Source: Telmatactis stephensoni (Eukaryota; Cnidaria; Anthozoa; Actiniaria; Isophelliidae). Taken from it: a stretch of DNA of 64,000 nucleotides. The notes below the pieces were generated by a model. That model was not told the origin of the DNA. It ran no database searches and saw only the letters and a program-made list of their open reading frames with translations. A program made the translations under genes and the position numbers. This document shows positions 1-14,600 of this stretch, piece after piece. Positions within the stretch are counted from its first letter, which is position 1. Each line of letters starts with the position of its first letter. Where the stretch lies: contig JALIZF010001803.1 of the NCBI GenBank assembly GCA_029948255.1, positions 541,501-605,500 on the forward strand. The letters run 5' to 3'.

Positions 1-10
1 TTGATTATAG

Positions 11-3000
11 CTGGTCAATTTGTGAAGCAAAAATTACCAGATCTTCTACGATCATACATTGATGCAGGTATTTATCTGTTTTTTTCTATGTCCTCAAATA
101 GAGAAATACTCTACGCTGTTTGTACATTGTTTTGGGATAAAGGCTATACAAGATAAAAGTAACACAGTTGAATGTGTAAAGAGTGATGTGCTATTCCTAG
201 TTGTCAATTTGCCTGCTATCCTTTGTTCTGTTGCTTGTTTTTAACTTCACCTAAAAAATAAATAATTTGATGATTGTACTGTTGTACTAGATACTGGTGG
301 GAGTCAAGAAGGAGGACTATCAGATGTTTCCATAGAAGTCTTACACAGACTACTTTCCTACATTATCCATGTACCAAGAGAAGTTGTGGGAGTTGGTGAA
401 GATCAAGTCAATGCATTTCTTGATACCCTAAGGAGAGATTTCCCTAAAGAACGTGTACCTGTTGTACTTGCACCACTACTTTATGCCGATGCTCACGACA
501 TTCCCACTGATAAGTATGTCACAAATTGTTAAATTGATTATTTATTTACTCTCAAAAGGAGACAAAGTTACAAAAATCTGTAGTCTTTTCAAAAGCTGTG
601 TGGCTGGCTTAGTTGGCTGAGCACCAGTCTTCAGGGAGGAAGGTGTGGCTTGGATTCCCCAGATAGACCAACTCTCAGGGTCTTCAGGGAGGAAGGTCTG
701 GCTTGGATTCCCCAGATAGACCAACTCTCAGGGTCTTTTAGTAATTGAGGAGAAGGTGCTGCCTTTATACATGTAATTCCATCTACAAATGGTTAGACCT
801 TTATGTCTTCTCAAATAAAACTGTAGGCCCCATCTCTCCAAAACTATTACACATACCCTTGCATTGGAAGGATGTTAAAAAACCTACACCACTATTTGGG
901 GAGAGTGGACCATGATGTTGCCGGTGTGTGTGGTCTGACCTACTATGCTACAGGGCCTGCAGTAATTGGCAAAAGCCATTGTAGTGACCGTTATAGAAAT
1001 GAAAAGCTTTAAAAAACTATGAGTTTAACTTTAAAATTATTTGAAATCATGGCCTCTTCTCCCTGAATAGTGACATGGGTCAGACTTTATTGGTAGATGT
1101 TCAATGAAAAGATAATCTGTGTGGAACTGAGTCTTGTAAGAACACACGACAAACGATCTGAAAAGTTCTGAGCCCTAGGTTGTTGTGTGGGGTTATTTTT
1201 TCTTTCATTAATTTGTGTATTTCACTTATTCTAGTTATGTGGGTGTCAATAAGTGTGAAATTAGATCTAAGTGTAAATAGGAACTTATGACCTTGTTTGT
1301 CATAGTAGATCAGTGGTTAGAGCATCTAATAGGTACTTAGAAGGTCACTGGCTCAAATCCTATCTGAGTTAGGATTCATACTGACACCAGCAGATCTATC
1401 TAATATTTTAAGTAGTATTTTAAGTAGTATTTTTTTATCATTTCTGTGCTCTCTAAAACCAGTACATTCAGCTGATTGATTGAGCACATGTGACTTGCGA
1501 CAACATGATGATTATATCATAGGTAGAAATTGTATGACAACCATGACAACGGCAAGTTCACATCACAGTTCAACCTGTTTTTATATCCTATTTTATGACA
1601 TTAGTGTTTAAATTGGATCATGAAACATAATATCGTTTATCATAACACATTATATTGTTTATCTTGTGTTTTTAACTAAATTGTTTTGATATTATAACTT
1701 ACAATCATATCTAATAGTTTGTTGTGGATAAAAAAACTTGACAACAGATGAGACAGAACAAGGCATTGAACAAAGTCACCAAATTGAGCCAAACAAACAG
1801 CTGTGTGACTGTAAGAGTGGGTGTTAGTGTGGTATAGCAGCTGTTATTCTGTTTTTGATCATTTTAAATCTCACTTTCAGGCTTGTTCCCGATTTAAATG
1901 CTCCTGTCAAGGCTGTTGTAAGTATGATTAAAATTTTTATAGATTAATAAAGATAAATACATTCATTTGTTCTCAGTATCTGGAATGTTCACGGAATGAT
2001 GTACAAGAAAACTGTAGTACAATAAGTTGATGGCACCATGGACTGTTCTTAGAGGCATGAATTCTAAACTAGTTAGGAACTCATGGAATTATCATATTCA
2101 GCTACCAACATAATATTTGTAATATTCTAGTAAAGTGTGGGTAAATGTCTAGATTTAAGGTGATTCCTCTGTTTTGCAACATGCATGTCTACCTCACATG
2201 GTTCAAAAAGCACAGAATTATGACTCTGTCAGCATTTTCATTCAAATTATGACTAAAAATGCTTAAAATACAATTTGAAACATTTGTGCAATTTTTGCTG
2301 CGACAAATAGGGAGTTTTGTAAAACTCACCCCAGTACCTAATTCTTGGAAAAGTGCCAATTTACCCCAAATTTGATGATAATTTTGAAAATATCTCTCTA
2401 ACGAGCACTGTGACCCCCCATTTTTTATTTCAAAACTTGCTTTTTTGTAATGATTCACATAACACATTTGAAAATTGAAAAAAGGTATTGATAGGAACAT
2501 TGAAAAAATGATGTTTTTCGTGTGTATTTGAGCACTAAAATATCCAAAATACATGTAGGTAGTAATCTGTTATAAAAAGGAGCCCTACAATAAATATACT
2601 GGTATTGTGTCTATATTATTGGTACATCTTGGTAACTGGAAAATCTGGATAGTGAAAAAGCATTTGTCAATTAATAGTACTTGGAGAACAAACAAACAAA
2701 ACTGCAAAACGAGCCCTGTATATAACCCTACTCTTATGGTAGTTGAGGGTAGGATAATTAAACTTTTTTCCCTGTTTGGCTTCTTTACAGTTTTACTTTG
2801 TTCTTCTGCTGACTCCAAAAGAGGATTATGATAATAAATAATAAAAATATTTTTAATTGACACTCCTCTGAGAGCTGTACTGCTATGCCACCCTTGCCAC
2901 CCATGTGTTGAATATTTCTGTATTTATAGGACATTTTCCATTCAGTGGAACTAGGTTAGAACATACATGTATAGTTCTTAAAATGGTACAAGCAGTTCTT

Positions 3001-5470
3001 AGCATTAGCTGGAGGCAGTCCTAAGGAATGAGGTGTACCACTTAAAATTGCTACAATTGGAGCCATTATGGCTGGCTTGTTCCAGTAAATAAACGAATGA
3101 CCCTCATATTTATTGTTCTTGTTAGATGGAGGATGACCTTGCAGATTTGATGAGGGAAATTGGCTATATTTGTTGCTCAAGGTATTATCCTTTAGATCCT
3201 TTAGATCTAGAGTAGACCTCATATGAGTGTGAAATCAACCATGCCGTGCCGTGACTGTGTCAGTGCTGTGATATCTATAAAAACATTCAAAATTCCTGCC
3301 AAAACCGTACCGTGACCGTGCGGTGCCATTTTCACAGTCATACGAAATCTACTCTATGTAACATTTTTATGGAGGCTTGTAATTATTGTGAACTTCATTA
3401 TTTGAGGGGTCAACTATGAAAATGGCCTTAGTGACTTCCAACTTAGGAAAATTAGTTGATATTATTGTATGCAACTAAAAAAGATCATCAAAAAAGTCAC
3501 TTTCATCTTCATTTGCAATGTTTGTTGAAGACCTTTCTAAAGGTGCAGAAATAAGGGCAACAAAATCATGCAACATTACGCGCAACATTGTTACATTGGC
3601 AAGTTGCAGAGCAAATGTTGCTTGTATTATACTTCATGTGCAACAAACGTTCCTTGTTGTATGAAGTACAAGTGGTGGTTATACTAACAACATTTGCTCT
3701 GCAACTTGCAATGAAACATTGTGTGTAATGTTGCACAATTTTGTTGCCCGCATTTCCACACCTTTATATTTATAAAATTCAATCTTCAGATATTACCTGT
3801 TGGGTTGTGGTTAATTTCTGTAATAATTTTAGCATGATTAATTAAATTTTATGTTGCTATCTGTTGTCCCTGAGTCAAGATTTCAATGTTTGTTTTCATG
3901 AATTTATTGATTTCATCAAGTTAAGCCTTTCCCAGAAAAAGATATTGGTTTGTGGGAGCAAATACAGATTCATTTGAAAGCATTTGGATGTTACCTTATT
4001 GAATTAGTGAGGTACCCGTTCATTGAATAACCACTTTGTAATTTACTTTCAAAATCAATGATGGCTATTTGATTAGTGATTTCTCTATCAAGTGACCACC
4101 TCTGTTAGATAATGTTTTTCTTGTGTGGTTGGAGTTTATTTATTTTCAAGAAGTTGTTATCGAGTGTTTAATAGTGGTATTTGCTTGTGTGTTGTAGTAT
4201 TGAGGAGTGCCGTAATACCATGGTACAATATGGAGTAAATACCATCAGCCCAGCTGTAATTGCTAGAGTCATTGGTGAGATATTTTAACTAATATACTGT
4301 GTAATCTGACTCCTATAAAGGTTATTCATTGATTTGATCATTCTCAAAATCTGCTCCAAGAGAAAATATCCCCAGATACCAGCTTTGTAAACTGTTACAG
4401 AAAGTCAAATTACTCTTCTATGGACACTGTGCAAAGGGTCCAGCCACCCAATTGACTTCTTTAAAAGTTATAAGCTAAGCATGTAGAAACCTGTTGATTT
4501 GAATTATTTGCATCCCTCCAAATTTAGCCCCCCTGGGAGGTTTTGCATACATTACACTAAATGTTATGAAAAGAAAAAGTTAAAAAAACATGAACTATGA
4601 GCTATGAGTAATATTCACACTATCTTTGTTTATCATCAAGAAGTGAGTATGATGTGTCATTTTGGAACATTTGATCATCAATATGTTTCTTTGGGTTCTA
4701 TGTAGTTTCTCAATGAGATTCAAGCCTTGGTGAAATAGAATGGTTTGAATCTGTGCATTAACCTTAAGACAATATATAATTGCTATACTTGTAGTGACAC
4801 CTATAATTTTTATCAATAATAATAATTGATATTTATCACCATTTCTAGGAATGATGGTCAAGACAGCTGTTGGACTCAGCCAGCACATCCCAATTCAGGT
4901 TGAAATTTTTATTTCCTTTTTAATGGCCATTTAAAGCAGATACATATATTATAGCTATTTCAAAAAAGGTTGACGGGGTGAATGGTGAATGGCAATCGGC
5001 GATTGGTGATTGCACAACTGAAAGGAAATTTGTAGTAACAAGAATTGCTTCATTTTCATTAAGACCTTATTGGACAAAGTGGTCAATACGTGATTCATAT
5101 CTCTGCACCAGATAGCAGTCTAATAGTGTGACCACAGTTCCTTTCGGTCGTGCAATCACCAATTGCTAATCATCATATACATATACTGTTTGTACTGTAC
5201 ATTTTTTGAAATAGCATTATATCAATATTAAGGAGATCTAAAAGAAATCATCTGGTCTTGTACAAAGTTCTTTCCTAATAAAGTTAATGTTAATTTGTTT
5301 CTTTGAACAGAGCCTTATTAGTAGTGCCAGTGCTATGGATAAAAAACTTGATGATGAGAACCAGCCATTAACTTGGAATGTAGATATTTTTATACAGATT
5401 GTAAATGAATTGGTAAGATGTCTCGATTATTAATTTATTTGTGGGTATTGATTGATGATTGATTGATTGA

Positions 5471-5515
<45 letters not shown>

Positions 5516-5522
5516 AATCGAT

Positions 5523-5565
<43 letters not shown>

Positions 5566-8500
5566 GAGAGAACAAAAAAAACGTAAGGGAATTAGCATAG
5601 AAAAATGAGCATTGGAAAATGGAGCTAAAAAATTCTACAACAACAACAACAACAACAACTGACCCAATACATGTAGATATCATACAGAAGATAATGGGAA
5701 TTAGTATAAACCTACTAACAGTCTATCACACATCCTGCATTCTGATTGGCTTCTCTACTTGAGGTCTACTTTGTGTTAGCCTACTAGTAGCAAAAACAAT
5801 ATGGTAGATCAAAATGCTAAACTGTGTTTTGCAGCGATCTCTCAGGATTTTATTGAGAATTTACATCCCTTTATTTGACCAAATAGTAGGTTTATACTAA
5901 AACAATTAGACCTCTTGGCCTCATGGACTAGGGAATTTGTGAAATGTGACAAGTGGAAAATCTGTGGCACAGATATATGATTCAGTCAAAGTCAGAGTGT
6001 GATCAATGCAGGATTTTAAAGTTACATTTATGATATAGTAGACTGTAATATACAGGATTGTTGAAAAACATTCACAACCACAATATTTCCAACTACTTTG
6101 ACGTTTTCTGTGATAACAGTGTCTACGTTGTAAATCTACTGCAGTTTACATGACTGACATCTACTAATTATAAAGTTCATTGGGCCAATTTAAATCTTTT
6201 TCACCACCATGAATATGCTATTGACAACAAAGTGAAAGTATCTGTGTCAGAGATTTAATTTTTGATTTTGTTGTTCCTAGATTCCAATGCTTAACTGGCG
6301 GCAAGTAGTTCTTGAACTTGATCACCCAGGTTTTATTGTCCCATCAGCTGAGGGTCTTCAACTTGTAATGAAGGTTATTAGTCATGGTCTTCAAGAGGTT
6401 TTCCCTGTAGAAATACTGTACAGAACTTGGAACAATACTGAAGGACAGGTGAGGTCTCTAGTGAAATCATAGCTCTTTCCAGCTTTAGCCTTATATTGTG
6501 ATGTGTCTTTTATAGAGGCTTTGCACCATCATGTTACAGCAGCCATGACAGGAGGCAGGAACAATAGAGTCTAGACTAATCTGGTTTACATGAAAAAGAC
6601 TTCAGTTTCTCAGGGGAAAAAGACTCTTATTGTTGTGCCTCCTATCATGGCTGTCATCACATGATGGTGCAAAGCCTCTATAGAACAGAGCAGGGCAGGG
6701 CAGAGCAGAGCAGAGCAGAGCAGAGCAGAGCAGAGCAGAGCAGAGCAGAGCAGAGTAGTAATTACTTGTACAAAGTCCCTTTATTTGTAGAGATGAATTT
6801 TATCTTTGACCACAGTATTTTATTATCTACTGGGGAATAAATTGAAATCTGTAACTACAGTATAATATAAAAAGAGAGTACTTACAATACTGATGTTTTG
6901 AGTCTCTCATTCATCTCCATGCCTAATCTGGATCATGAGGCAGCTGTAGGGAGTGCCATTGGTTTCTATTCCAGCTGAGTTGAATGCATTCCCCGAAAAG
7001 GATTATGGGTCAGCTATTTTGGTTAGCATTTCTAATCTGATTTGAGAAAGTAAAATCGTTCGTTGTTTTCGCAAAAAAAATCATTTTGCGATATTACCAG
7101 TTGAAAATCTATTTTTGTATATCAATATCAACTAATGGTACATCATGCCCACGTTGCAGCATAAGCAAAAGTCCTAAACACAGCAAATTTATCCATTTTG
7201 AACCTAAACTCAGTTCGCTGAAATTAAACTCTACGGTAAGACCAGCTTCCATACAAATAGTTTTGATAATAAAAATAAACGATTTATAAATCATCTCTTT
7301 AGAAATAACATCGCCAAAAATATAAGAACTAATTTCTACATAATGAGTTTTCTTTTCGTTACCTTGAAATGCTGACTAGATTTTCTCAACAACGGTCTGC
7401 TCGATGCATGCTCCGACTTTCGTAAAAATGCAGGAATCAGCCAAGAGAAAACGTCGCTTACATCCTTGGAAACGCTCAGAATTTCTCAAGATGATGATCA
7501 GTAGTTTCGATAGCCATTTCTTTGTTTAAAATTGTGGACTTCAAGTGCCTCAGATTCGCATTTATAGTAAATTCCTGCTCAAGCTAGACTTGTACCGTAT
7601 CTCCTCGGCTCGCCAACCACAAACATCCATTCACAAACTCAGTGCTGTTTACTCCTCCAAACTCCTCCAAAACTTTGGTTTTCCATTCAAAGAGAACATC
7701 ATATTATCAAAGAGATCGGCAAATTGAAGCAATAATGTAATTTTCTGTCGTATTTCTTTACCTTTAGTTGGAAACAAACTCACAAGTTGAAGGACTTTGG
7801 CTAGCTGTCCGTTTTGCTTTTTCGCACCACTCGGCAGCGCGTCCGCTAACAGAAAAGGCGCGAATTTCTCGTATTTTTTTATTTGACTCGGAAATATTTT
7901 AGTGAAACTCTCTATTATGTCTTCTATAATAGCAAAATGGTTTTACAACATTCTAGAAAATGAGGCATTCGTATTTTAGCCATTATCTTAATTGAAGTAG
8001 TACAAAGAAATGCTAATCAAAATAGCATTTCAAATCCTCGATTCTGATTGGTTGACCTTGGGATTGTTGCGAAGGTCAACTCAGCTGGTTGGCTGCCATC
8101 TGGGGGACTGTTTGTAGGGTTAGGCCTCTGTGCTTCAGCTGTTTTTCAAGTGTCTGGCACCAGGTCTCTTTAGGCATGTCATGGTTCCTTTTTCCCTAAG
8201 GTGTGCACTGAAGTGTTATTAGGGTTATTGGGTATTAAAATAATATTATATAATCATCATTATTTTGATCATTTTGTTATGTTACCAGCTATCGTGGATT
8301 CAACAATTGTTAAACAACCCAGACTTGTTCTGTTTTATGGATTACCCCTGTATTGCTGTAATGCTGGACACTTTAAAGATCTTACCAGAAGAAGAAACAA
8401 GACAAATATCAAACTGGTTTGTAATTAATGACTTGTATTTCAGCAGATTTGATGATCAGAATATAACATTTTGTCAACTACTTATTATTGTGTTGATTAT

Positions 8501-10826
8501 TGCATCAATGAACAGGGCTTTAAGTAAGACTTCAAGCAAGTGGCTGCCAAAGCTTCTACTGAAACCCCTGAATGAAGCAAATGCACAACCAAGTATTGAA
8601 GTATTTTGTTATTGTTTTGACAGGAAATCACTGAATTTAGTGGAAACTTTGTTAACCCTGGCAGAGTCTGGCCACTACGAGAATGTCAAAAATGTTTTTG
8701 TCTTTCCTTTCAAGAATTGTCCTGACATTCTTCTATTTGCTCTTTTGCAATCAAAGGTAACTCTTTCAGCATTGGTCCATTAGCAAGTGGCTAGCATTGC
8801 TTAGACTTAACCATTGACAATATAGTAATATAGCATTCTGCAAGGTCTGTTGTAGAAACATTACTGGGGGGACTCCATTATTGGAGTGAAACCTCTGTGG
8901 GCTAGCCTTTATTGGCAAATGATTGAAAAAAGTCAATAAATAATTACAGTATCTTTCCTTTTCCAGCAACAGCAGACAATGTGGCATACATTGCGTAATG
9001 AATTATTACTTCAACTTGTACCAGTTTTCCTATCTAACCATCCAAATGCTGCAAGCGTTTTACAGTTTGCCTGGAATGGACAAGTAAGAAAACAAGATAC
9101 CTATTTGATTGTGTTATGAGTGTGGAGATTTTGAATGTTACAGTTGCAAACTGCAAGTTTTGCTCAAGCATCATCAATCCTTCATCAGGTTGACCAAGAT
9201 TTGCAGTTTGCAGTCAAAACATTCCAGCCATTCAAAAATGCCCATGTATCCTAAATTTTGCATTTTTGCTTTTCCCTGCCAAAGGAATTCAATTCATTTT
9301 CATGTAACTTTGCTCTCGATAAAATGATATTGAAACACATTGATTGGTTGTCTGCTGTATCAAGACTTATTATGGACTATCTGTCATAACAATGTTACCT
9401 TGATATTGTTGCATTGCTAGGGCCAGCCTTCTTCAGTTCGACAAATAGTTATGCAAGCAATGGCCGACTGGTATATGAAAGGTGATCAAGATCAGGCTAG
9501 GTTGTCACGTATCCTGGATGTTGCCCAAGATCTCAAGGTAGATGAAAACAGTACTGTGTGTTGTAATGTAAATGATTGCATTCTGTAGGACTTTCAAAGA
9601 TCTTACAGTGCAAAGTGTGGATTAAAGACTGTGAACAATGACCCTGAAAAGTAGCTGTGCCACACCATATGGTGCGGTGTTCACAGGCATACAAAATCTG
9701 CCTTTCAAGTTTCAAGTTTGTCTCCAGTGCTGATGGTGTATATTCCTCTGTGGGGAATACGCCATATTTGTGAATATCATAACTTGTATATGACTTTAAC
9801 ATCATTATCAGCAGCTGCAGCAACAGCATCACCATCATCATCATCACCCTTGTCATTACCAATCATCGTCATCATCATCTAACTATACTTGTTTCATGTT
9901 TCAGGCGCTATCTGTCCTTCTCAACTACAAGCCATTAGTATTTGTCATTGATTTAGCTGCTTTGGCCTCTAGAAGAGAGTATCTTAAACTTGATAAATGG
10001 CTGAATGACAAGTTAAGAGAACATCAGGTCAGTAAAGCTAAGTGTTTAGTATTGAAATTGAGACTCTATCTGATGATACAGTGATTGTTTTCTACAGGAG
10101 AAGTTTGCAGAAGCCTTGATCACTTTCCTCAAGAGACGATGTCCTCATTTATTGGGGATTGCTTTAGATAAAGAATTACCAAAAAGTGTGCAACTACCAG
10201 CAGAAACTGTGATAACAATGCTGACATGTTTATCTAATAGGTAAAAGTATTTTATCTTTCAACCAAGTCCTCTTTTCCATTTCCATTTTTTTCAATTTCT
10301 CTTTCCATTTTTAGATTCTTCTGTGCTTCCATTAAGTCCTCTCCCGTTCTTCATTTCTTATCTTCCTTCGATTATTCATTCAACACTCTTGTATTTTCCT
10401 CGCCATCTTTCCTTTTCATGCAGATGTATCCCTCCTATTGTTTTCACATTTCCTATTTCCCATTTCTGCTACTTTACAACCTTATTTAACAAAGTGTCAA
10501 GAGACTATCAAAACCCCAGTATAATGAACTAATTATTGCAGCAATAATATTGGGGTTCCATACATCTTCTGTTTGATGATGCAGAAAAATGGTTCATTAT
10601 CATGTGGATTCATAGCTTCACTATACATGGCTATCAAATGTCTTATAACTTACTGTAATTATATAATGTCCACAGTCAAGTTTCACCAGTAATGGCAGAG
10701 ACAATACGACAAATGATAGCCAACCATGGACCACTAGTTAAACCACGTACAAACCAACCGGCTATTGGTGGACTTAAGAGGCAAGGCAGTTTAGATTCTG
10801 CTCTTCCTACTCCCTTAACAAACCAG
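11..10826 (+). CDS. CNOT1: CNOT1 exons 1-15 in window: N-terminal HEAT-repeat region
   Basis: Exons: 11-67, 291-513, 1881-1917, 3126-3181, 4198-4274, 4849-4898, 5311-5412, 6281-6448, 8289-8416, 8624-8756, 8967-9083, 9421-9537, 9905-10027, 10098-10240, 10676-10826. The product is the alpha-helical N-terminal arm of NOT1, which in animals recruits the CNOT10-CNOT11 module. Well conserved stretches include [20 protein letters not shown] (exon 9905-10027) and the segment around [16 protein letters not shown] (9421-9537). The 37-base exon at 1881 encodes a linker ([12 protein letters not shown]) that varies between phyla. The end of exon 10676-10826 enters a disordered linker. Confidence 0.93.
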
Positions 10827-11583
10827 GTACAGGGTGTTCATGTAATACAAGAAATAAAGAAAATGGAATGGGGTGAATTGGAGCAGAAAATGTGAAGGAA
10901 ATGAAAACAAAATGAAACAAAACAAAACATTTGAGTATATTACTGTTATAGTAGCACACAAACACTCTGTGATGAGCAGATTTGGTTTGAAAATCATTAT
11001 CCATCAAGGCAGAGCAGTACTGCTTTTGGGTGAGTGTGAAATGGTTATGCCGTGCTGTATGGGTGACAGTGTTGTGATGTCTATAAAAACATAAAATTCG
11101 TATCATGAACTTTCCATGCAATGACTTTGTCATTTTTCACAGTTATTCAAAAACTGGTCTATATGAGAATCAATCATAAATGAGGTTCTTACAATTTAAG
11201 TTGCTGTCATATTTTAGGTTGATCCTCTACCAGGACTTGGCCTTTCACAGCCAACCTCAACTAATTCGCAGCTTCCTTCTTTCCCTCCTCATCCCCTGTC
11301 GATCCCCACAAGTAACCTTGGTGCTGTTGGTAGCATTGGATCTGGATTAACACAACCTATACAGAAACCACCTTCATCAAGTCAATTTGGACATCTTGGA
11401 ATGCAGTCACCAGTGTCGTCTAATTCCACCATAAGTTCATCACAAAATCCAATTTTTCAGCAGCTACAGCAGGCTGGTCTAGGTGGAACTGTTGGTGGGT
11501 CAACATCTGATAATTTTAGAATGTTATCAGGTCTTAACTCTCATAAACCAATGGTCAGCTCCATGCTACATCAGCAACAGCAG

Positions 11584-11627
<44 letters not shown>

Positions 11628-14600
11628 ACAGCAGGCTATGTTGGCTCAGCAACACAGAACTCCTACACCTGACAAGCTTAGACAAGGTTGGTCTAAAAAT
11701 GCATATTGTGGTATCTTGGGAACTCAGGGGTATTTTGTCACATTTCTTGCTCCTAGAGTTTGACCAAGATCCAATATTTGATCAAGTTGACCAATCAGTA
11801 CCTAGTATGAGTAGACAAATGACGGTAACCATGAAAATGATGTCACAATAAATTTCAACTTCCAGAATAAGTTGTACAAGACAGTGTTCCCAGGGGTATT
11901 GGGAGTGAGAAATGACAGAATAATATCCCTTAGTTTCCGAGGATGGTCTTGTGGATGCAATTTGCCTTGATGTCTGATAAGAAATTCTACTTGCTGATAG
12001 TCATGTTTGTATCAGTGGGTAGAGCAGATGTCATATAACTGTGAAACGGACTGCACTGTGCTGTAACCATGTCAGTGCCATGTTGTCTATAAAAACATTC
12101 CAAATTCCTGCCATAACCTAGCCGTGACCATGTGAAGCTATTTTTGCAGTCATACGAAATCTACTCTAACTTGCTGTGCCGTACTGTGATTGTGTCAGTG
12201 CTGTAATGTCTGAAAACATTCAGCATTCCTGCCGTAACTATGCCGTGACTGTGCTGTTTTCCCAGTTATACTAATTGGCTCTGTGTCTAAATGTACTTGA
12301 TTGCTAAGGAAGTAATTTTTAACAGCTACAGATGTGTCTCAAGTATGGCCTGGAATGGATCAGTCATTCAGTAAAGAAGTAGAAGATGAAGCTAACTCAT
12401 ATTTCCAGAGAATTTACAACCACCCACCAAACCCTACTATCAGCATAGATGAAGTGCTGGAGATGTTAAAGAAATTCAAGGATAGTCCTGTGAAGAAAGA
12501 AAGGGTACTTAAATTGTGCTTCATTTATTGGAACTTTGTTGATGTTGTTACAGTGAACCATATGGTCAATGATTGCTAACCATGTACGCCCAATAAGGGC
12601 AATGCTTCTGGATTCCACTAAAAAAAATGATATTTCCTTTCATTCACTGTGCAGTCCTTGGGCCTTATTTATTTATTATTTATTTATTTAAGGATTTGTA
12701 TATACATGGAATACATACAGGTAGCAGAACAAAAAGACATGACATCTCCTACTAAGGTTCAACCACCATACCCAACCCCTTTAAAACAAAACAGCCCTAT
12801 CCCTATCCCTCCCCCTAACAAAAAGTAATAATAACAATAATAAATAATATCTTTAGAAAGTCAAAGTTAAAAAGCGTGTATAACATAGTGTTAAAGTAGA
12901 GTATTTTTCTCATAAATGTTATTTTTTGTTTCCAGGATATATTCCTTTGTATGCTTCGTAACTTGTTTGAGGAATACAGATTTTTCCCTCAGTACCCAGA
13001 CAAAGAGCTTCACACCACAGCTTGTTTGTTTGGTGGAATTATAGAACAAGGACTTGTCACGTAAGATATCTTATTGTATCCATTGCAGTCTCACCTGTAT
13101 TGTTACCCAGGGGGATGTAAGAGAACACACCTCTGTCACACAATTAGTTGTGTCACAAAATAATCTAATGGTCTTACACAGTACACCTAGCAGTTAAACT
13201 CAACACATTTAGGTGTAACAAAATGACAAAAATTTAGTAGTGTGATACTATTATCTAGGGTCAGAGATTTTTTCTCTGCTTTGTTAGGGCAATAGATTGT
13301 AGGGTCATCGCTCGGAAAGATTCCTTGGTGGGATTATTCTTCTAGCACTGCATTTTTCATTCATACTTCAACTTAATTCTCAGTGCCATGCAGTCTAGCA
13401 TTAAACACATCTAGAATTGTCACACAATACTTTCTATCTCTCACTCAATATTTTCTGTAGTAATAATCATATTTTCTTTAGGTACATGGCCCTTGGTATT
13501 GCATTGCGGTATGTGCTGGATGCATTACGTAAAGCATATAACAGTAAGATGTATATGTTTGGTATTGCAGCCCTGGACAGGTTTAAAACAAGGTATGGTA
13601 ATTACTATAATGCCTTCCTTCCTTCCTACTACACTGTGATATCTTTTTTGATTCTCATCTTCAATTTTAATCTTCACTTTACTTGTCCCTTATGAGAATG
13701 AGAGTTTTGATAGTCAATGAATTTATTGTGTTCAAGCCATCAGCTTCATGAATAGTAGCTTTGAGACCTTTTATGCTCTATTTTACACTTTATTTAACTT
13801 TTAACTATTTATTCAAATGTTGTCCTCTTCAGGCTAAAGGATTATCCCCACTACTGTCAACATCTTGCATCAATACCACACTTCAGGGATTTCCCTCCAT
13901 CACTGATAGAGTTTATTGAGTATGGACAGCAATCTAGAGAACCTCCTTTGACGAGCAGAGCATTGACACAGGTGAATACTCAACTTACTGTTTTTGTCAG
14001 TCAGTCAGTCAGTCCATCCGTCCGTCCATCTGTCTGTCTGTCCGTCCGTCAGTCCGTCTGTCTGTCCAACAAGTACTTTGTAAAAGTTTGTCATTTTTGT
14101 CCTTTTTTCTTATTTCAGCATGTCTTTTCATTTGTTCTGACTCATTTCTTAACCTAATGAAGTTTGTTTTTTTTAGGACCAGCAAGCATCGGCATGGCTT
14201 AGCAACATGGTAAATTATATTTCTCAAGCTCGGGATGTTAATTTTCTATTTTGACAATTTTCTCACACATTTATGGTTATCCTAGGATCCTATGACTTCA
14301 AGGCTGTTAAACAGAACATCTCTAGGATCCGGTAGTGCTAGTCCCACATTTACTACAACTACAGTTGCTAAACCAGGTCAAACTACAAACTCTGCTACTT
14401 CATCAGGAGCTCCTTCACCTAAACCTACAGTTTCATCAGGTTAGGATGTTTATATTTAGCTGATTTAGTAAACACCAGAACACGGTGTGGGATGAGGGTT
14501 ATTTGTTTGTTGTGTGACTGTCGTGATGACTTTGTGATGCTGCATTCTAGACACCATTTTGTTTTCACATCCTCTTCTTGATGTCTGTGAAGGAAACCGT

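Noticed and set aside
2189..2863. Minus-strand ORFs in the CNOT1 intron
   Set aside because: No family resemblance, AT-biased composition, no splice context or repeat across copies.
5368..5683. Minus-strand open frames with SINQSINQ / KQASKQAS repeats
   Set aside because: They are translations of the GATT/GCTT tetranucleotide array in a CNOT1 intron.
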